Shown here: one piece after another, positions 42,558 to 54,673 of the stretch
How the letters are laid out: every line of letters begins with the position of its first letter
How positions within the stretch are numbered: position 1 is the stretch's first letter
Source: Watersipora subatra
Taxonomy: Eukaryota > Bryozoa > Gymnolaemata > Cheilostomatida > Watersiporidae
Reading direction: 5' to 3'
Assembly: GCF_963576615.1 (NCBI RefSeq)
Contig: NC_088717.1
Location: forward strand, 27,748,213 to 27,812,212
DNA length: 64,000 nucleotides
Program-made: the position numbers and the translations under genes
The notes under the pieces: model-generated
What the model was told of the DNA's origin: nothing
The model's input: the letters and a program-made list of their open reading frames with translations, nothing else
The model's database searches: none

Positions 42558-45500
42558 CTGCAATAATCTTTAATTTTAAAAGCAACATCTCATTAGGGAT
42601 TGTTCGCTACGCAATGACTAATGACTATATTAGGGCTGACAGTTACGAATAAAAAACAACAGGGATCCAGATCTAAACAACACGGATCTAATCTACTTTC
42701 AGATGAATAGCCCATCGCTATCTCTCCAGTTATCTTCATTAACACGACAGAGCTACTCACTTGACCAAAGGCTTGCTTTGGACTCATCTGAACACTCTGC
42801 TAAACTAGGTTGTGCAACAACACACAGCTAAAGAGCACTTACCAAAGTAGAATTCCCCGTTTCTTCATCCGCAAGCAGACTCCTAGTTCTCCTGCTGTGC
42901 GGAGCGCTTGAGCCCGGCAAGCTGGCCAAAAGGAAAACAAAGTCGTCTCCGTACAGCTTTCCTAAAGCTTCATTCACCTGTAACAAGATGCCACACCTTG
43001 ACACTGTATGTGACACGATAGATATGTGTCCGGGTCACTGTTTTACAAAAGCAATCATCTAACAGTTGAACTTGTACATAAATAATGATGGGTCATTTAG
43101 AGTTTGATGCCAACTACACATACATATTTGCTCCCATTATAAAACTTTTTGAATTAATTCATGCAGTTTTTTCTTGGCTTTCAAATAATATAAAATTTAC
43201 TGCTTTCAAAATAGTAGTCCTGGAGCTATGAAGTGCAACACGCGTAAATGATGAGACATCACAAATGTCCCATCATTTACGCATTTTGCACTTCATAGTT
43301 TAGTGATATGCCTCAAGCGCCTTAGTGATTGCATGTATGAGTTAACTTCCTGTTAACTCATACATGCATATCACTCATGCAACCATCAACCCTTGACAGG
43401 ATATTCTACGATTAGCTAGAAAGATAAAACATCATGAGGCGCATAGACTGAAATAAGGAGTGAATCTAAGAGAGTTATTGTCTAACAGAATACGTCTAAT
43501 CAACCTTCGATGCTGAATATTTCTTCTGCGAGTATCTGAATCGCAGGGAACTAAACATACCTTGACAATGAGAGCAGATATTAACGCATCAACTTCTCCA
43601 GATACAACTTTAGTATCTGTGATAGGCAGTTTGATCTCATATGAGAAAAAGTCAGCTACACCAAGGTTCTCTCCGGAGTCAAACTGAAAGAAGAGTTCAC
43701 AGATCTTTAAGAGCGCTTAAAGGCAGATGTCTTGGAGTTAGGGTTGTGTGAAAGTATTGAGACATAACAAGTGTACAGACACCTAGGTCTCAAGCGGTGT
43801 ATGGGTGTACAGATGTGCATGAGTACACAAAAGTGTATAGTTGTACAGCCATGAATGGGGGTACAGACGCGCATGAGTGTAAAGATCAATCATGTTGCAC
43901 AGATCTTTGGATCAAGCAAATGCACCCATTCCTTTGATTGCTATGCTAGATTACCAAACTACATGTAATTACAACTAGAGAAAGGATAAACAGTCATCGG
44001 TGTGAGAAACTTCACATTAGTAATAATAACTAAGCGTACTTAGTTAAGTTATAACAGCCAAGATATTGGAACGTTTCTGACAGCAGTTTTGCAAGTCTTG
44101 ATGCCACAAGTCAACTGTGAGATGACAATGCTATATACATGTAGTTTACAGTACTATTAAAAATGTGGTTGCGTCAAAAAAGGTCGATTTAATGAAATTA
44201 CAATCAATAAAAGGCTAAAACATCAGCTACAATTTGATGTCATTTTTGTCTTTGTAGACCAATCCTGTCCAGAGATATATGCATTTGAATGAGGCCATCT
44301 TTTAAAAAGCTCAGCTTCCAGCTGGTGCCTTCATTCGTGACGTAACGAGTGATAGGCCTACATCTGAAAAAAGTCCCCGAGCGATAAATATGAAATCTCT
44401 TCATTAGCCAATCATCAGCACAAAATTTTTATATAAGTCGCAATAAATGTTATCACTCGTAAAACGCGTTGTCTGTGATCTCAAAGTTAGGGATTTTACT
44501 CTATTATAAGATCGCATCGACATCGATATTTACTAAATTAATTAACATCATTACTTTAATGAATTACTCGATCGACATGTTTTATTGACAAACAACAGAA
44601 CTGTAAAAATGCTTCCAGTCACTGCGAAGGTGACTCTGAGTTTTCTGAGCATCAGGTGGCTAAAGTTTGGGACAGACAGCTTACAGTTAGAGCTGACAGG
44701 CGTCAGCAGCGTTATGCTACAGAGAGCGATAGAAGAATGGAGGTAAATTTATCTTTTACTTTGAGTCTCCTATTATAGATAATCTGTTGTGTTTATATTC
44801 AGATTATATTTCCCTGTTTGAGGCTATAATGTAATTTCCTGTGCGCGCATGCGAAATACGGATGCACAGTGAGTTATTGACGGCTTCTTTTTAATCCATA
44901 GCATCTAGCAATACAATGGCTTAGATTGATCATTACATCTACTAAAGGTAATAATTTTAGGACTCATGAAGACATTTACTAATTAATAGAATTATAACCT
45001 TTTGCTATCACTAATCATCGTTTTACAATTTTTATCGTTTCACCGAGCTATATTTGCTTCAAAATTTATTTCACAGTTTTAGCTAGTCAATTAGATTTAT
45101 GATTAGACTTTAGATGTTCACTTCTTACTTATAGAAAGTGAGGAAAATCGATTGATCAATGCAAATCTTTAACTTCCAGAACCAAAGCTTCGAATTGTTG
45201 GCTTGACGCACTTATGCTTAGAACTGTTAAACATTTATTTATTTTTAAAATTACACTCGCGATCTATCTATCTCCCAATTTGAAAGCTTTCGATAGATAC
45301 GCGTCAGAATGACATATCTATGAATGACATATATTTATTGCATTTGTTTTATTGATTACAGGATGCTTATGTAGTCCCACCAAGCGAAGCAGCTTTGTCA
45401 GTGTAGAAACTGCCATAAATGGGAAAGAGAGACTTGAATTTGTGCTGCATAAACCATGATGTTTTGTTTGAGTTTGCTGCAGTAGATAAGTTTGTCCTAT

Positions 45501-48500
45501 TGTATGAGCTGAAACTATGTGAATGGCCACGGCTTGGATGGATATTTGTAATAAAAGCTTCATGCCAAAATGAAAGTTTTTTTGCTTATAAAAATTATAT
45601 AAAATAATATTGTTGAAGATGATGCAAAACATGATTTGCAGAACATTGAATACATCATAGCTCCGTTGACACTTGTGCTGAAATCTTGTCTGATACATAC
45701 TTCTGATTTATGAAGTGTAATCAGAGCTGTATTGGCAGGTACTTTTGCACAGCTCGACCATTCATTTAGTACTTGAATCAATTAATCAAATGTGACCAGT
45801 GAATTTTTTTCTATAAATTGATACCAATAATGACTCAATAACATTGACTATACAATGTACATGACTTTTAGGGATGCAGTTGGTTTCGCCACATATTCTT
45901 TTCAAAGACGCAGCTTGCTTATTTTACTTAATAACTAGTTTCCGATGTGGTAGCGACAGAACTGTGCCAATACAAAGACCTTACTCTACTTAGTTTGATT
46001 GACATAATTACCGTAGACCATCAGAATTGGTAGTCGGTACTAAGATGTTTAGACAGCATTTAGAAGAAGCTAATATGATCAATTTTCAATTTTCCATATT
46101 TGAGGTGTTTGAGACATGGATAATAATGTGTCTGTAGCTGGATTTAAAATTTCATTCTAGCCAACATGAGCACATACAAGATAAAATATATGCCAATAGA
46201 GCCGCGTAGGACTAGACTTTTATCGCAATAGCCGATGTGAATACGAGAAATAAAGACAGGTTGTATCACGTGTTACATCATTTTGGGACAGTCTAGCCAT
46301 GTTTTTTTTGGCCTGAGCGTTATTACCGCAATCAATGTTTTCGATTTTAATCTTCAAATACCTTGACAATGAGATCGCCTAACACAACAAACAACATATC
46401 AACTAATACACAAAAAAATATTTTCTTTTAAAATCAACTCAAATTGGACGCAACGACATCTTTAACACTTCGCTATATAATGATAACATGTAGCATGGTA
46501 AAGCAATGCTACCAGCAACGCTGTGATTAATAGAACTGAGCCATAATTCCCTGATGAATAACAATCTCATTACCTTTTCTAGCGACTGTGATATGAGAGA
46601 GATCTGGTGGAGAAAGTGTTGAATACCAGGCTCTGTTGAGTTGACAAGCTCCGTAGATGGAATGAGCCGGGAGACATGTTTTTGCATGACATGCTTACTC
46701 TCTGAAAGATGATCCAATGGGGCCTCTAGATCTTTTACCTACAAGTTAGTCGTGCCATCAACAAGATATTAGAATAGCCATGGCAATGATAGTAGCAAAA
46801 ATGGATAGTGCAAGAACTAGTAATATAAACACTCGCAGCAGAAGTACAGTAGTCGCAGTAGTACTAGGAGCACAAGTACAGCTTATGTATTATTATCTTC
46901 TATATATTTATACAATAGCGTGTGTGTCACGCTCCTCAACCAAGGTTAATGTTCATAGTGAATCACGCTCTTCAGTCAAGGTTACTGTGCATAGTGAATT
47001 ACGCTCTTCAGCCAGGGTTACAGTATTTGAGGTAAAATAATGTTATAAGCAAGAGTCAAACTCGCAATATTCATTTATGCTAGTCTGAAACTCTACCAAC
47101 GGCGCCATTCGAACACCTTGTGATGTTTGAGTATAATTATGTACTAGTCTTTGCGCTTTATTAGCCCACCTGGTGATGGCTCATGGCAAACTAGACTGCC
47201 AGGACACTAGTGTTAGTTGGCCGTGACACGCTCTTCAGTAATTAGATAGGAATAAATCATGGTATCACGAATACGAAGGCTCTGTATAGTTTTGCTCAAA
47301 TTTAATCAACCTTCTTCACAAACAAGGATCTTGCAAATTTCTGCTGTTTAAAAACCCTTGAAGGACCTTCTTAGCAAATTATTGATATCGAATAGAAAAG
47401 AGACACAAAAATGACAAAAATTAACTATGAGCTGAAGTAAATATGGAGAAAAATTAATACTAGGGGAAAGTTGACACGGTTTTCTCTCGACTATGTGAAT
47501 AGTTTTCTCTCGACTATGTGAATAGTTTTCTCTCGACTATGTGAATAGTTTTCTCTCGACTATGTGAATAGTTTTCTCTCGACTATGTGAATAGTTTTCT
47601 CTCGACTATGTGAATAGTTTTCTCTCGACTATGTGAATAGTTTTCTCTCGACTATGTGAATAGTTTTCTCTCGACTATGTGAATAGTTTTCTCTCGACTA
47701 TGTGAATAGTTTTCTCTCGACTATGTGAATAGTTTTCTCTCGACTATGTGAATAGTTTTCTCTCGACTATGTGAATAGTTTTCTCTCGACTATGTGAATG
47801 GTTAACCGAAGACTAATGTGCGCTATCATTTGCTTTTGTTGACAAGTTGTAACCGTACAAAGAATACACAACCGTGAAATTTTCAAGGTTTGCCACTTGT
47901 TATGATTATTAGTTTTATTCATGTTTATACCCACCTTGGTTTCAAGTCTTATCTCCACCACATTGCTATGTTCAGAGTAGGCATGATGGAGTCTGTGCTC
48001 CAAGCTATCGCTAGCCACATAGAGGTCATTCTAAAGCGACATGGCATTTATAGTTAGTTACACAAAGACATGCGAACAATCTAACAATAAAAAGAGACAA
48101 GGTATTATTATCGAAATGAAACCTTAAGCAATTGAATACTATATTTGATGCAAGGGGCACCGCTATGTTTACGGTTAAGAAAAAATAAAAAGTCCTCGCT
48201 TACCAGTTTAAGATGTAGCTTAGGGTCTTCACGTTTCTGGAGAAAATCACTTCCTCCATACACTGTTAGAATAACGGCAGACGTTGGTGTGTGAAATGGT
48301 GAATTGGCATAGAGACCAGTGAATTTCAGGTCCTAAATAAATACAGCCATAATATAGAAAGTAGGAAATAAATAAAATAGAAAATTGTAATAACGCAGTC
48401 GCAATAAAGCAAATTTAATGACAGGATTATAAATCTTTACTGATTGACTCTGTTGTTACATACAAGTTGATGAAAACACGCTTACAAGAGTGGAGCTATT

Positions 48501-51500
48501 CAGAACTATCGGCTACAGGCCGTTCAGCTACAACTTATCATCCCAACACAAACTTTTTAACACATGACAGAAAATTTAACTGGGTTTTGGGACCCCTGAA
48601 GATGTTTCTAACATATGACTCTCGAAAACTCTTGAGCCAGTTTCAGGTGTCAAAATAAAGAATCTGATAAAAACTTCAAATAAACACAAAAATATCAATT
48701 GAATCTTATCAAGTTTGATCAGTGATACACTTATCACTGTGTATCTCTATTACTCTTTTCACCTTTGAACTTTTCAATTTGAGTGTTGGTAAACTAAGAG
48801 AAAAACTAAAGCCTGTTTTTAATGAACATTAAGTTTACTGACAGCACAAATTTTTATTGCATAGAGATTAGACAGTAGCATGGCTAACTGGTTTGAAAAA
48901 TAACTTTTGGGTACTTTTAAACACATACCAAGTTTTATCAACATTTTCAAAGCGTGAGAATTGAAAGAAAGATTCATAATCTTTGCAAACTATTGACTAG
49001 ACACAGTTGCTGACTAGACACAGTTGCTGACTAAACACAGTTGCTGACTAGACACAGTTGCTGACTAGACACAGTTGCTGACTAGACACAGTTGCTGACT
49101 AGACACAGTTGCTGACTAGACACAGTTGCTGATTAGACACAGTTGCTGACTAAACACAGTTGCTGACTAAACACAGTTGCTGACTAGACACAGTTGCTGA
49201 CTAAACACAGTTGCTGACTAGACACAATTGCTGACTAAACACAATTGCTGACTAGACACAGTTGCTGACTAGACACAGTTGCTGACTAAACACAGTTGCT
49301 GACTAGACACAGTAGCTGACTAAACACAGTTGCTGACTAGACACAGTTGCTGACTAAACACAGTTGCTGACTAAACACAGTTGCTGACTAAACACAGTTG
49401 CTGACTAGACACAGTTGCTGACTAGACACAGTTGCTGACTAGACACAGTTGCTGACTAGACACAGTTGCTGACTAAACACAGTTGCTGACTAGACACAGT
49501 TGCTGACTAAACACAGTTGCTGACTAGACACAGTTGCTGACTAAACACCGTTGCTGACTAAACACAGTTGCTGACTAGACACAGTTGCTGACTAAACACA
49601 GTTGCTGACTAAACACAGTTGCTGACTAAACACAGTTGCCGACTAAACACAGTTGCTGACTAAACACAGTTGCTGACTAAACACAGTTGCTGACTAAACA
49701 CAGTTGCTGACACTATATATTATATTATATATTAAAATCACTCTCTTTTAAAACTAGATTACTTAAAACTTGCCAGTTCAAAATCTTCCTTTATGAAAGT
49801 TGCGCACTTGTTAATAGGTTTTAAACATGACTTTCAAGAATAGATAAACTCTACGAAAAAATTTTGAAATTCATATTTATGTGAAGGCTTTTGTGGCTAA
49901 CACACTCCACAAGATGTATACACAAGCTGATTTGTGTAATTCTATAACCACTGCTCAAAAGTTAATACGGGACATATAAACACAGCGCATACTTTTTTGG
50001 TATTTGTGGTGCTACAACCGCATAATTATTTGCCATGTTGGACAATAAAAACGTATAACGTGGCAACCAGATGGGAAAAATGTATTAGAATGGCAGCCAA
50101 CAGAAGGGCTTTTGTCTCGCATGAACACATTGGCTGATCGTCAGCATTGACATGTTCTGAAAAGAGATAGTGCAAACCTACTGAGTGTAAAGTGAAACCA
50201 AACATTGCTGAGAGCACATGCTGGATATCTGTTACACGAATCGTTTCAACTTTCTTATCCAACGACACATATGATGGAGTGTGTGCAATTGAAAGATAAT
50301 CAGCACCTGAAACAAAAACAATAAATTTAAGTTCTAATAGAGAAACGAATATTTCTTTCCTTGGTCGAACAAAGTTAAATTAAGATTACGAAAGAAAATG
50401 CACAAAAGGTGAATAATTAAGTAAAAAGACGATCGAAAAAATATAACTGCTATTAGCCTAGGAATCTAGAATCTAGATTTAATAATAATGTGCTTTGGTT
50501 TTGTATCACCATGTTCACAGAGACTCTCTTCACCTTCATCAGAGTCATCAGAATCAATAACACTATGCTTTTTTGTGAGTTGAAGTCTTTGACAATTGTG
50601 GGTATAGCAAAAAGGCCTTTCTTCAAAATATTCAGCTTTGACAGCTAAATGTAAGCACTTTAAATGTCCATGCTTCTGAAGCAGCTCATCAATATTTCTT
50701 AGAGAGCTTGTTGTACATAGGGTCTACAGGAGCTTGTTGTACATAGGGCCTACAGGAGCTTGTTGTACATAGGGTCTACAGGAGCTTGTTGTACATAGGG
50801 CCTACAGGAGCTTGTTGTACATAGGGCCTACAGGAGCTTGTTGTACATAGGGCCTACAGGAGCTTGTTGTACATAGGGCCTACAGGGGCTTGTTGTACAT
50901 AGGGCCTACAGGAGCTTGTTGTACATAGGGTCTACAGGAGCTTGTTATACATAGGGCCTACAGGAGCTTGTTGTACATAGGGCCTACAGGGGCTTGTTGT
51001 ACATAGGGCCTACAGGAGCTTGTTGTACATAGGGCCTACAGGAGCTTGTTGTACATAGGGCCTACAGGAGCTTGTTGTACATAGGGCCTACAGGGGCTTG
51101 TTGTACATAGGGCCTACAGGAGCTTGTTGTACATAGGGCCTACAGGAGCTTGTTGTACATAGGGCCTACAGGGGCTTGTTGTACATAGGGCCTACAGGAG
51201 CTTGTTGTACATAGGGCCTACAGGAGCTTGTTGTACATAGGGCCTACAGGGGCTTGTTGTACATAGGGCCTACAGGAGCTTGTTGTACATAGGGCCTACA
51301 GGAGCTTGTTGTACATAGGGCCTACAGGGGCTTGTTGTACATAGGGCCTACAGGAGCTTGTTGTACATAGGGCCTACAGGAGCTTGTTGTACATAGGGCC
51401 TACAGGAGCTTGTTGTACATAGGGTCTATAGGAGCTTGTTATACATAGGGCCTACAGGAGCTTGTTGTACATAGGGCCTACAGGAGCTTGTTGTACATAG

Positions 51501-54343
51501 GGCCTACAGGGGCTTGTTGTACATAGGGCCTACAGGAGCTTGTTGTACATAGGGCCTACAGGGGCTTGTTGTACATAGGGCCTACAGGGGCTTGTTGTAC
51601 ATAGGGCCTACAGGAGCTTGTTGTACATAGGGCCTACAGGGGCTTGTTGTACATAGGGCCTACAGGGGCTTGTTGTACATAGGGCCTACAGGAGCTTGTT
51701 GTACATAGGGCCTACAGGAGCTTGTTGTACATAGGGCCTACAGGACATTTTAGGGCATTTTAGCACTGACTATACATAAAAGAAAAGGTTTGAGCAAAGA
51801 AATTGCAGTGGCATATGAAATATCAAGTGACATATGCGAATGAACAAAAAACCATTTACTGTTTGACCCAGCAACTCCAGCATCTTCTCTTGTATAATAT
51901 CAACAGTACAATTGGTAATAGAGGTTGGGTATAGCAAAACTTTTGATAAACCACATCAATTATTAGGAGAGTAAAATTAATAAATGTGATGTAATGAGTT
52001 TGTTTTGAGTACGGATTAAATGGCAAGGCTCTCCATAATTGTACAAGGCAAACCTGGTAGTGAGCCTTCATCAATACATTCTATAAAGACACTAGTGGCA
52101 AAATTGAATAGCATTAATAAAGACCATCTCAACAAAGTAATTGACACAATTGACAAGAGCGATTTACCATGAATATTGCAAACATTGGAGAGGCACGGGT
52201 CTTAATTGGATAGCGCTAACTATGCTGTTGGGGAAGCAAGTTAAAAGCAAAATCAAGTAAAAAAAAAATTGGTTACATTTTTAACTGTATGTGGTGAAAG
52301 TGTGACAAGGATCTAATGATGGAAAATCAATGGGGAAAAATTAGCAATGACTCAATTGTGTTTCACAGGCCTGATGATTACATGTGAAAAAAATCATAAG
52401 AAAATGTGGTGGTCGATTGTAATTATACTTCCATACTGATTACACATAAATAAGAGTATCGTATTTTAACTGAATAAGAATTAGAACACATTTAAATTTC
52501 AGCAAAAAAATACTGAAAAATTTTACAATAACTTGGAGAATAATGAAAGTAATAAAAAATAAGCGCTACTTTTATCATTCCCTCTAACATAATATCATTG
52601 CTGCTGTTTTTTAAAGATAACTTTGTGTTTTTATAGGCTTTACTACAATTGCCAGCATAACAAATATAGGCACAATAAAAAACTACAAGCAGCTATGCGA
52701 TACAATATATCAATCATGGTTATGTTAAAGCACATGAATTACATAATTTTTTTATTATATATTTCAATACATCAGAGTCTTGGCTTTCAAATGAGCCTAT
52801 ATTCAATACACAAAGAATAATAGAACTATGAAAAACGGGGTGTCAAAAGTACGTCCTGCAAAAAAAACACTTGGTTCAGGTACTAAAAATGTGGCGTCAT
52901 AGTTCTCATTTAGCCTTAGGTCGTCGATCCCTTTCGCTGCCATTGAGGCTGGGATTTTTTGCGACAATTGGTGCTGTTAAACCCGGAGAGTGCTAACAAT
53001 AAACTAAGATTCTAGATAATCAACAATGCCTGGGATCGTGCTAACGCCGACCAATACAAACACATGTTCTGGGTTAATTAATTATGCTTCAATAAATGTA
53101 CTGTCGTTGATAAAGGTAATGAAATCACATGGATTAAATTATGACCTGCGGTTGCGTGGCCCTAGGACTAAATGTGAATCGCACTTTCGCGAGATCACTC
53201 AATGCTTGAAATTAATTAGTCTCAGTCGTCACCCTTAACATCGCATTAAAAATAAAAAGCTAGTGCATAAAATCATCGGGAAAATATAGTATGGTTCTTG
53301 GAGTTTGAGGTACTTATCATAGAAATAATATGTACATGGAGAACTAATGACACTGGTTCCGTTGTCATCGTCATTCGTTCTCTGGAGTTGTCCTACTTTC
53401 GCCTGCCACTACCGTCATTATTGTCACTTTCGTAGTTGATAAATAAGCGGTAAGAGCACACAACATCGAATATAAAAATTGTGACGTCACAATTTTCGAG
53501 ACTATGCCAGTAAACTTTTTCGCGGTAGAGCTCTGGGGAAATCCTATAAACACCAATCAATGTCTGTCTCACCATGGCAAACAGTAGCTCATTCGAAAGC
53601 TAAGACTCTGATGTATTGAAATATACAATAAAAAAATTATGTAATTTATGTGCTTTAAGAGGATAACCATTAAATTGTTCAGCATATATATACATATATA
53701 TGAGCAATATTATTGTAGTAATCAATAGTCATATCTTACAACATGTTTTCCACAAGGTACCACAGCAAGTAAACTAACTAATAACGTCTACCAATTAACA
53801 GTTCGTATATAACATCTATATCGATTATATTATGCCTAAGAAATTATGTAATTTATTTTGCAACTTATTAATTACCTTTCCTGTAGTTAATAGATTGGTA
53901 GTTAAAAAATAAATTTGCAGAATTTTCTTGCCAAAGCTTGAGTTTAAAATGCAATCGAAATGAACATCAAAGCAATGACATACAGCCCCCATGGGGCTGT
54001 ATGTCATTGATCAAAGGCATCGGTGTCTCAGCAAACTCTTACAGTAAATACAAAATTAAGACTCTTTTAAGAAACCAAAAATGCTAACTCCCTTGTAAAC
54101 GCTTATTGATGTGTCGACGAGCTTACATACTTGCAGTAAATTTTGCGCTTGAACTTTGCAGTGCTGATTCAGTTTGGCAAAACTGAACAATGGTTTTTGT
54201 ATGTGTTAATGTACTAAGTTATTTAGCAGTTGAAAAAAGTGTGACATACAAGAAGCCCTAACTAGAATGTACCTACCATAACTAACAGATACAAGTGAAA
54301 CGACCACGAGAAACGCTGAATCGAAGGCAGCAAATCGCTTCAT
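42348..54343 (-). CDS. ATP6AP2: ATPase H+ transporting accessory protein 2 (prorenin receptor), eight exons
   Basis: Joining 54277-54343, 50182-50306, 48204-48332, 47935-48030, 46574-46738, 43561-43683, 42843-42977 and 42348-42557 gives 1050 bases: 349 codons and a stop, essentially the length of human ATP6AP2 (350). All junction phases agree. Residues 1-21 are a signal peptide (FLVVVSLVSVSYG end). The luminal domain follows. SRRTRSLL in exon 7 is a furin-type RxxR site at the position of the vertebrate RKTR. Exon 8 has the membrane segment [20 protein letters not shown] and the conserved tail [13 protein letters not shown] ending LKKD. Family role: assembly and accessory subunit of the V-ATPase, and renin/Wnt-receptor-associated functions. 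A possible polyadenylation signal (minus AATAAA) is at 41912-41917. Confidence 0.95.
42843..42977 (-). CDS. ATP6AP2: ATP6AP2 exon 7, furin site
   Basis: The acceptor is GTTACAG|GTGAAT and the donor TTG|GTAAGT, 45 codons, phase 0. It encodes LGKLYGDDFVFLLASLPG and then SRRTRSLLADEE with the RxxR cleavage site. Confidence 0.93.
43225..43376. repeat. Two adjacent near-perfect hairpins in ATP6AP2 intron 6
   Basis: Hairpin 1 (43227-43301) pairs CTATGAAGTGCAA and GCGTAAATGATG with their complements. Hairpin 2 (about 43333-43373) pairs TGCATGTATGAGTTAAC perfectly with GTTAACTCATACATGCA across a TTCCT loop. AGTGATATGC / GCATATCACT adds an outer stem to hairpin 2. Confidence 0.8.
43561..43683 (-). 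CDS. ATP6AP2: ATP6AP2 exon 6
   Basis: The acceptor is TTTCAG|TTTGAC and the donor AAG|GTATGT, 41 codons, phase 0. It encodes FDSGENLGVADFFSYEIKLP. Confidence 0.88.
44580..44745 (+). other. Orphan coding-like segment in ATP6AP2 intron 5
   Basis: A plus-strand frame from about 44599 reads NCKNASSHCEGDSEFSEHQV and later RRQQRYATESDRRMEV before a GAG|GTAAAT donor-like site. Its composition looks coding and resembles the basic, QRYATE-type linkers seen in some transposon proteins, but I cannot assign a family. A GTGACGTAACG stretch precedes it at 44338. Confidence 0.3.
44760..46430. other. ATP6AP2 intron 5 remainder
   Basis: Unique-looking AT-rich sequence; ORFs on both strands (for example 45318-45698 minus) show no family resemblance. 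Confidence 0.4.
46574..46738 (-). CDS. ATP6AP2: ATP6AP2 exon 5
   Basis: The acceptor is TTGTAG|GTAAAA and the donor AAG|GTAATG, 55 codons, phase 0. It includes the FLHQISLISQSLEK helix matching vertebrate FLSELQVLHDISSL. Confidence 0.9.
47479..47802. repeat. 23-bp minisatellite, 14 near-identical units
   Basis: The unit is GTTTTCTCTCGACTATGTGA plus ATA, with virtually no variation until the last unit. It lies in ATP6AP2 intron 4, ending about 130 bases from exon 4's donor. Confidence 0.95.
47935..48030 (-). CDS. ATP6AP2: ATP6AP2 exon 4
   Basis: The acceptor is CTTTAG|AATGAC and the donor AAG|GTGGGT, 32 codons, phase 0. It encodes ASDSLEHRLHHAYSEHSNVV. Confidence 0.88.
48204..48332 (-). CDS. 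ATP6AP2: ATP6AP2 exon 3
   Basis: The acceptor is ATTTAG|GACCTG and the donor CTG|GTAAGC, 43 codons, phase 0. It encodes DLKFTGLYANSPFHTPTSAV, aligned with vertebrate [20 protein letters not shown]. Confidence 0.93.
48340..48992. other. ATP6AP2 intron 2, part
   Basis: No recognised feature before the 17-bp array. Confidence 0.4.
48993..49711. repeat. 17-bp minisatellite (TTGCTGACTAGACACAG), 42 units
   Basis: Units are nearly all one of two types, ACTAGACAC or ACTAAACAC, in irregular order, with the last ten all of the A type. It is in ATP6AP2 intron 2. Confidence 0.95.
50182..50306 (-). CDS. ATP6AP2: ATP6AP2 exon 2
   Basis: The acceptor is TTTCAG|GTGCTG and the donor TCA|GTAGGT. It encodes GADYLSIAHTPSYVSLDKKV and ends SAMFGFTLHS, the equivalent of the vertebrate ALSMGFSVKE. 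Confidence 0.92.
50705..51744. repeat. 26-bp minisatellite (GAGCTTGTTGTACATAGGGC...), 40 units
   Basis: The unit is AGCTTGTTGTACATAGGGCC plus TACAGG. The main variants are GAGCTT/GGGCTT and GGCC/GGTC. In the middle GGGCTT recurs about every third or fourth unit. It is in ATP6AP2 intron 1. Confidence 0.95.
51745..53460. other. ATP6AP2 intron 1, central part
   Basis: No gene recognised. Several ORFs of 60-72 codons occur without family resemblance. Confidence 0.4.
53475..53496. promoter_or_regulatory. Perfect 22-bp palindrome centred on TGACGTCA
   Basis: AAAATTGTGACGTCACAATT plus TT is a perfect palindrome containing the cAMP-response-element core TGACGTCA, within ATP6AP2 intron 1. Function is not shown. 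Confidence 0.45.
53973..54009. repeat. 17-bp-stem hairpin in ATP6AP2 intron 1
   Basis: CAATGACATACAGCCCC pairs perfectly with GGGGCTGTATGTCATTG across a three-base loop. Confidence 0.8.
54277..54343 (-). CDS. ATP6AP2: ATP6AP2 exon 1, signal peptide
   Basis: Start ATG at 54343-54341, MKRFAAFDSAFLVVVSLVSV; the donor TATG|GTAGGT leaves phase 1. Confidence 0.92.
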
Positions 54344-54383
54344 GTTTCTCTAACCAGTTTCGGACACTAACAACTATCGCAAA

Positions 54384-54425
54384 ACGAAAGTCACATGACT
54401 TAACTCAATACCGGATGTATGAATA
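54384..54425 (-). promoter_or_regulatory. ATP6AP2: Likely ATP6AP2 promoter: CLEAR-like E-box and ETS-like site
   Basis: GTCACATGAC at 54390-54399 differs by one base from the CLEAR element GTCACGTGAC bound by TFEB-family factors at lysosomal/V-ATPase genes, and lies 47 bases upstream of the ATP6AP2 ATG. ACCGGATGT, an ETS-like site, follows at about 54410. Both are sequence-level inferences. Confidence 0.4.
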
Positions 54426-54673
54426 TGTTGACTTCCGCTAAATTCTAACATGCAGTTATTTTTTTTCCTAAAGAGCTGCTTGGCGACAAATTGCTACGGG
54501 ACGATATGCTTTAGGGCACTGAATTTTACTACCTCTGAAATGGCATTGGCCTATCTAAACCAATGAACTTCTGTGCAACGATTTTAGCGCCATCTTGATT
54601 ACTGCTACATGGGGCTTCCGGCTGTAATTAGTGAAATAGCGGTTCATAGTTATCCCCAAAAAAAATTCATTGA

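Noticed and set aside
46355..46385. ATACCTTGACAATGAGA, matching the 3' edge of ATP6AP2 exon 6 at 43556-43575
   Set aside because: Only about 17 bases match, with no further similarity; treated as chance or a minor duplication.
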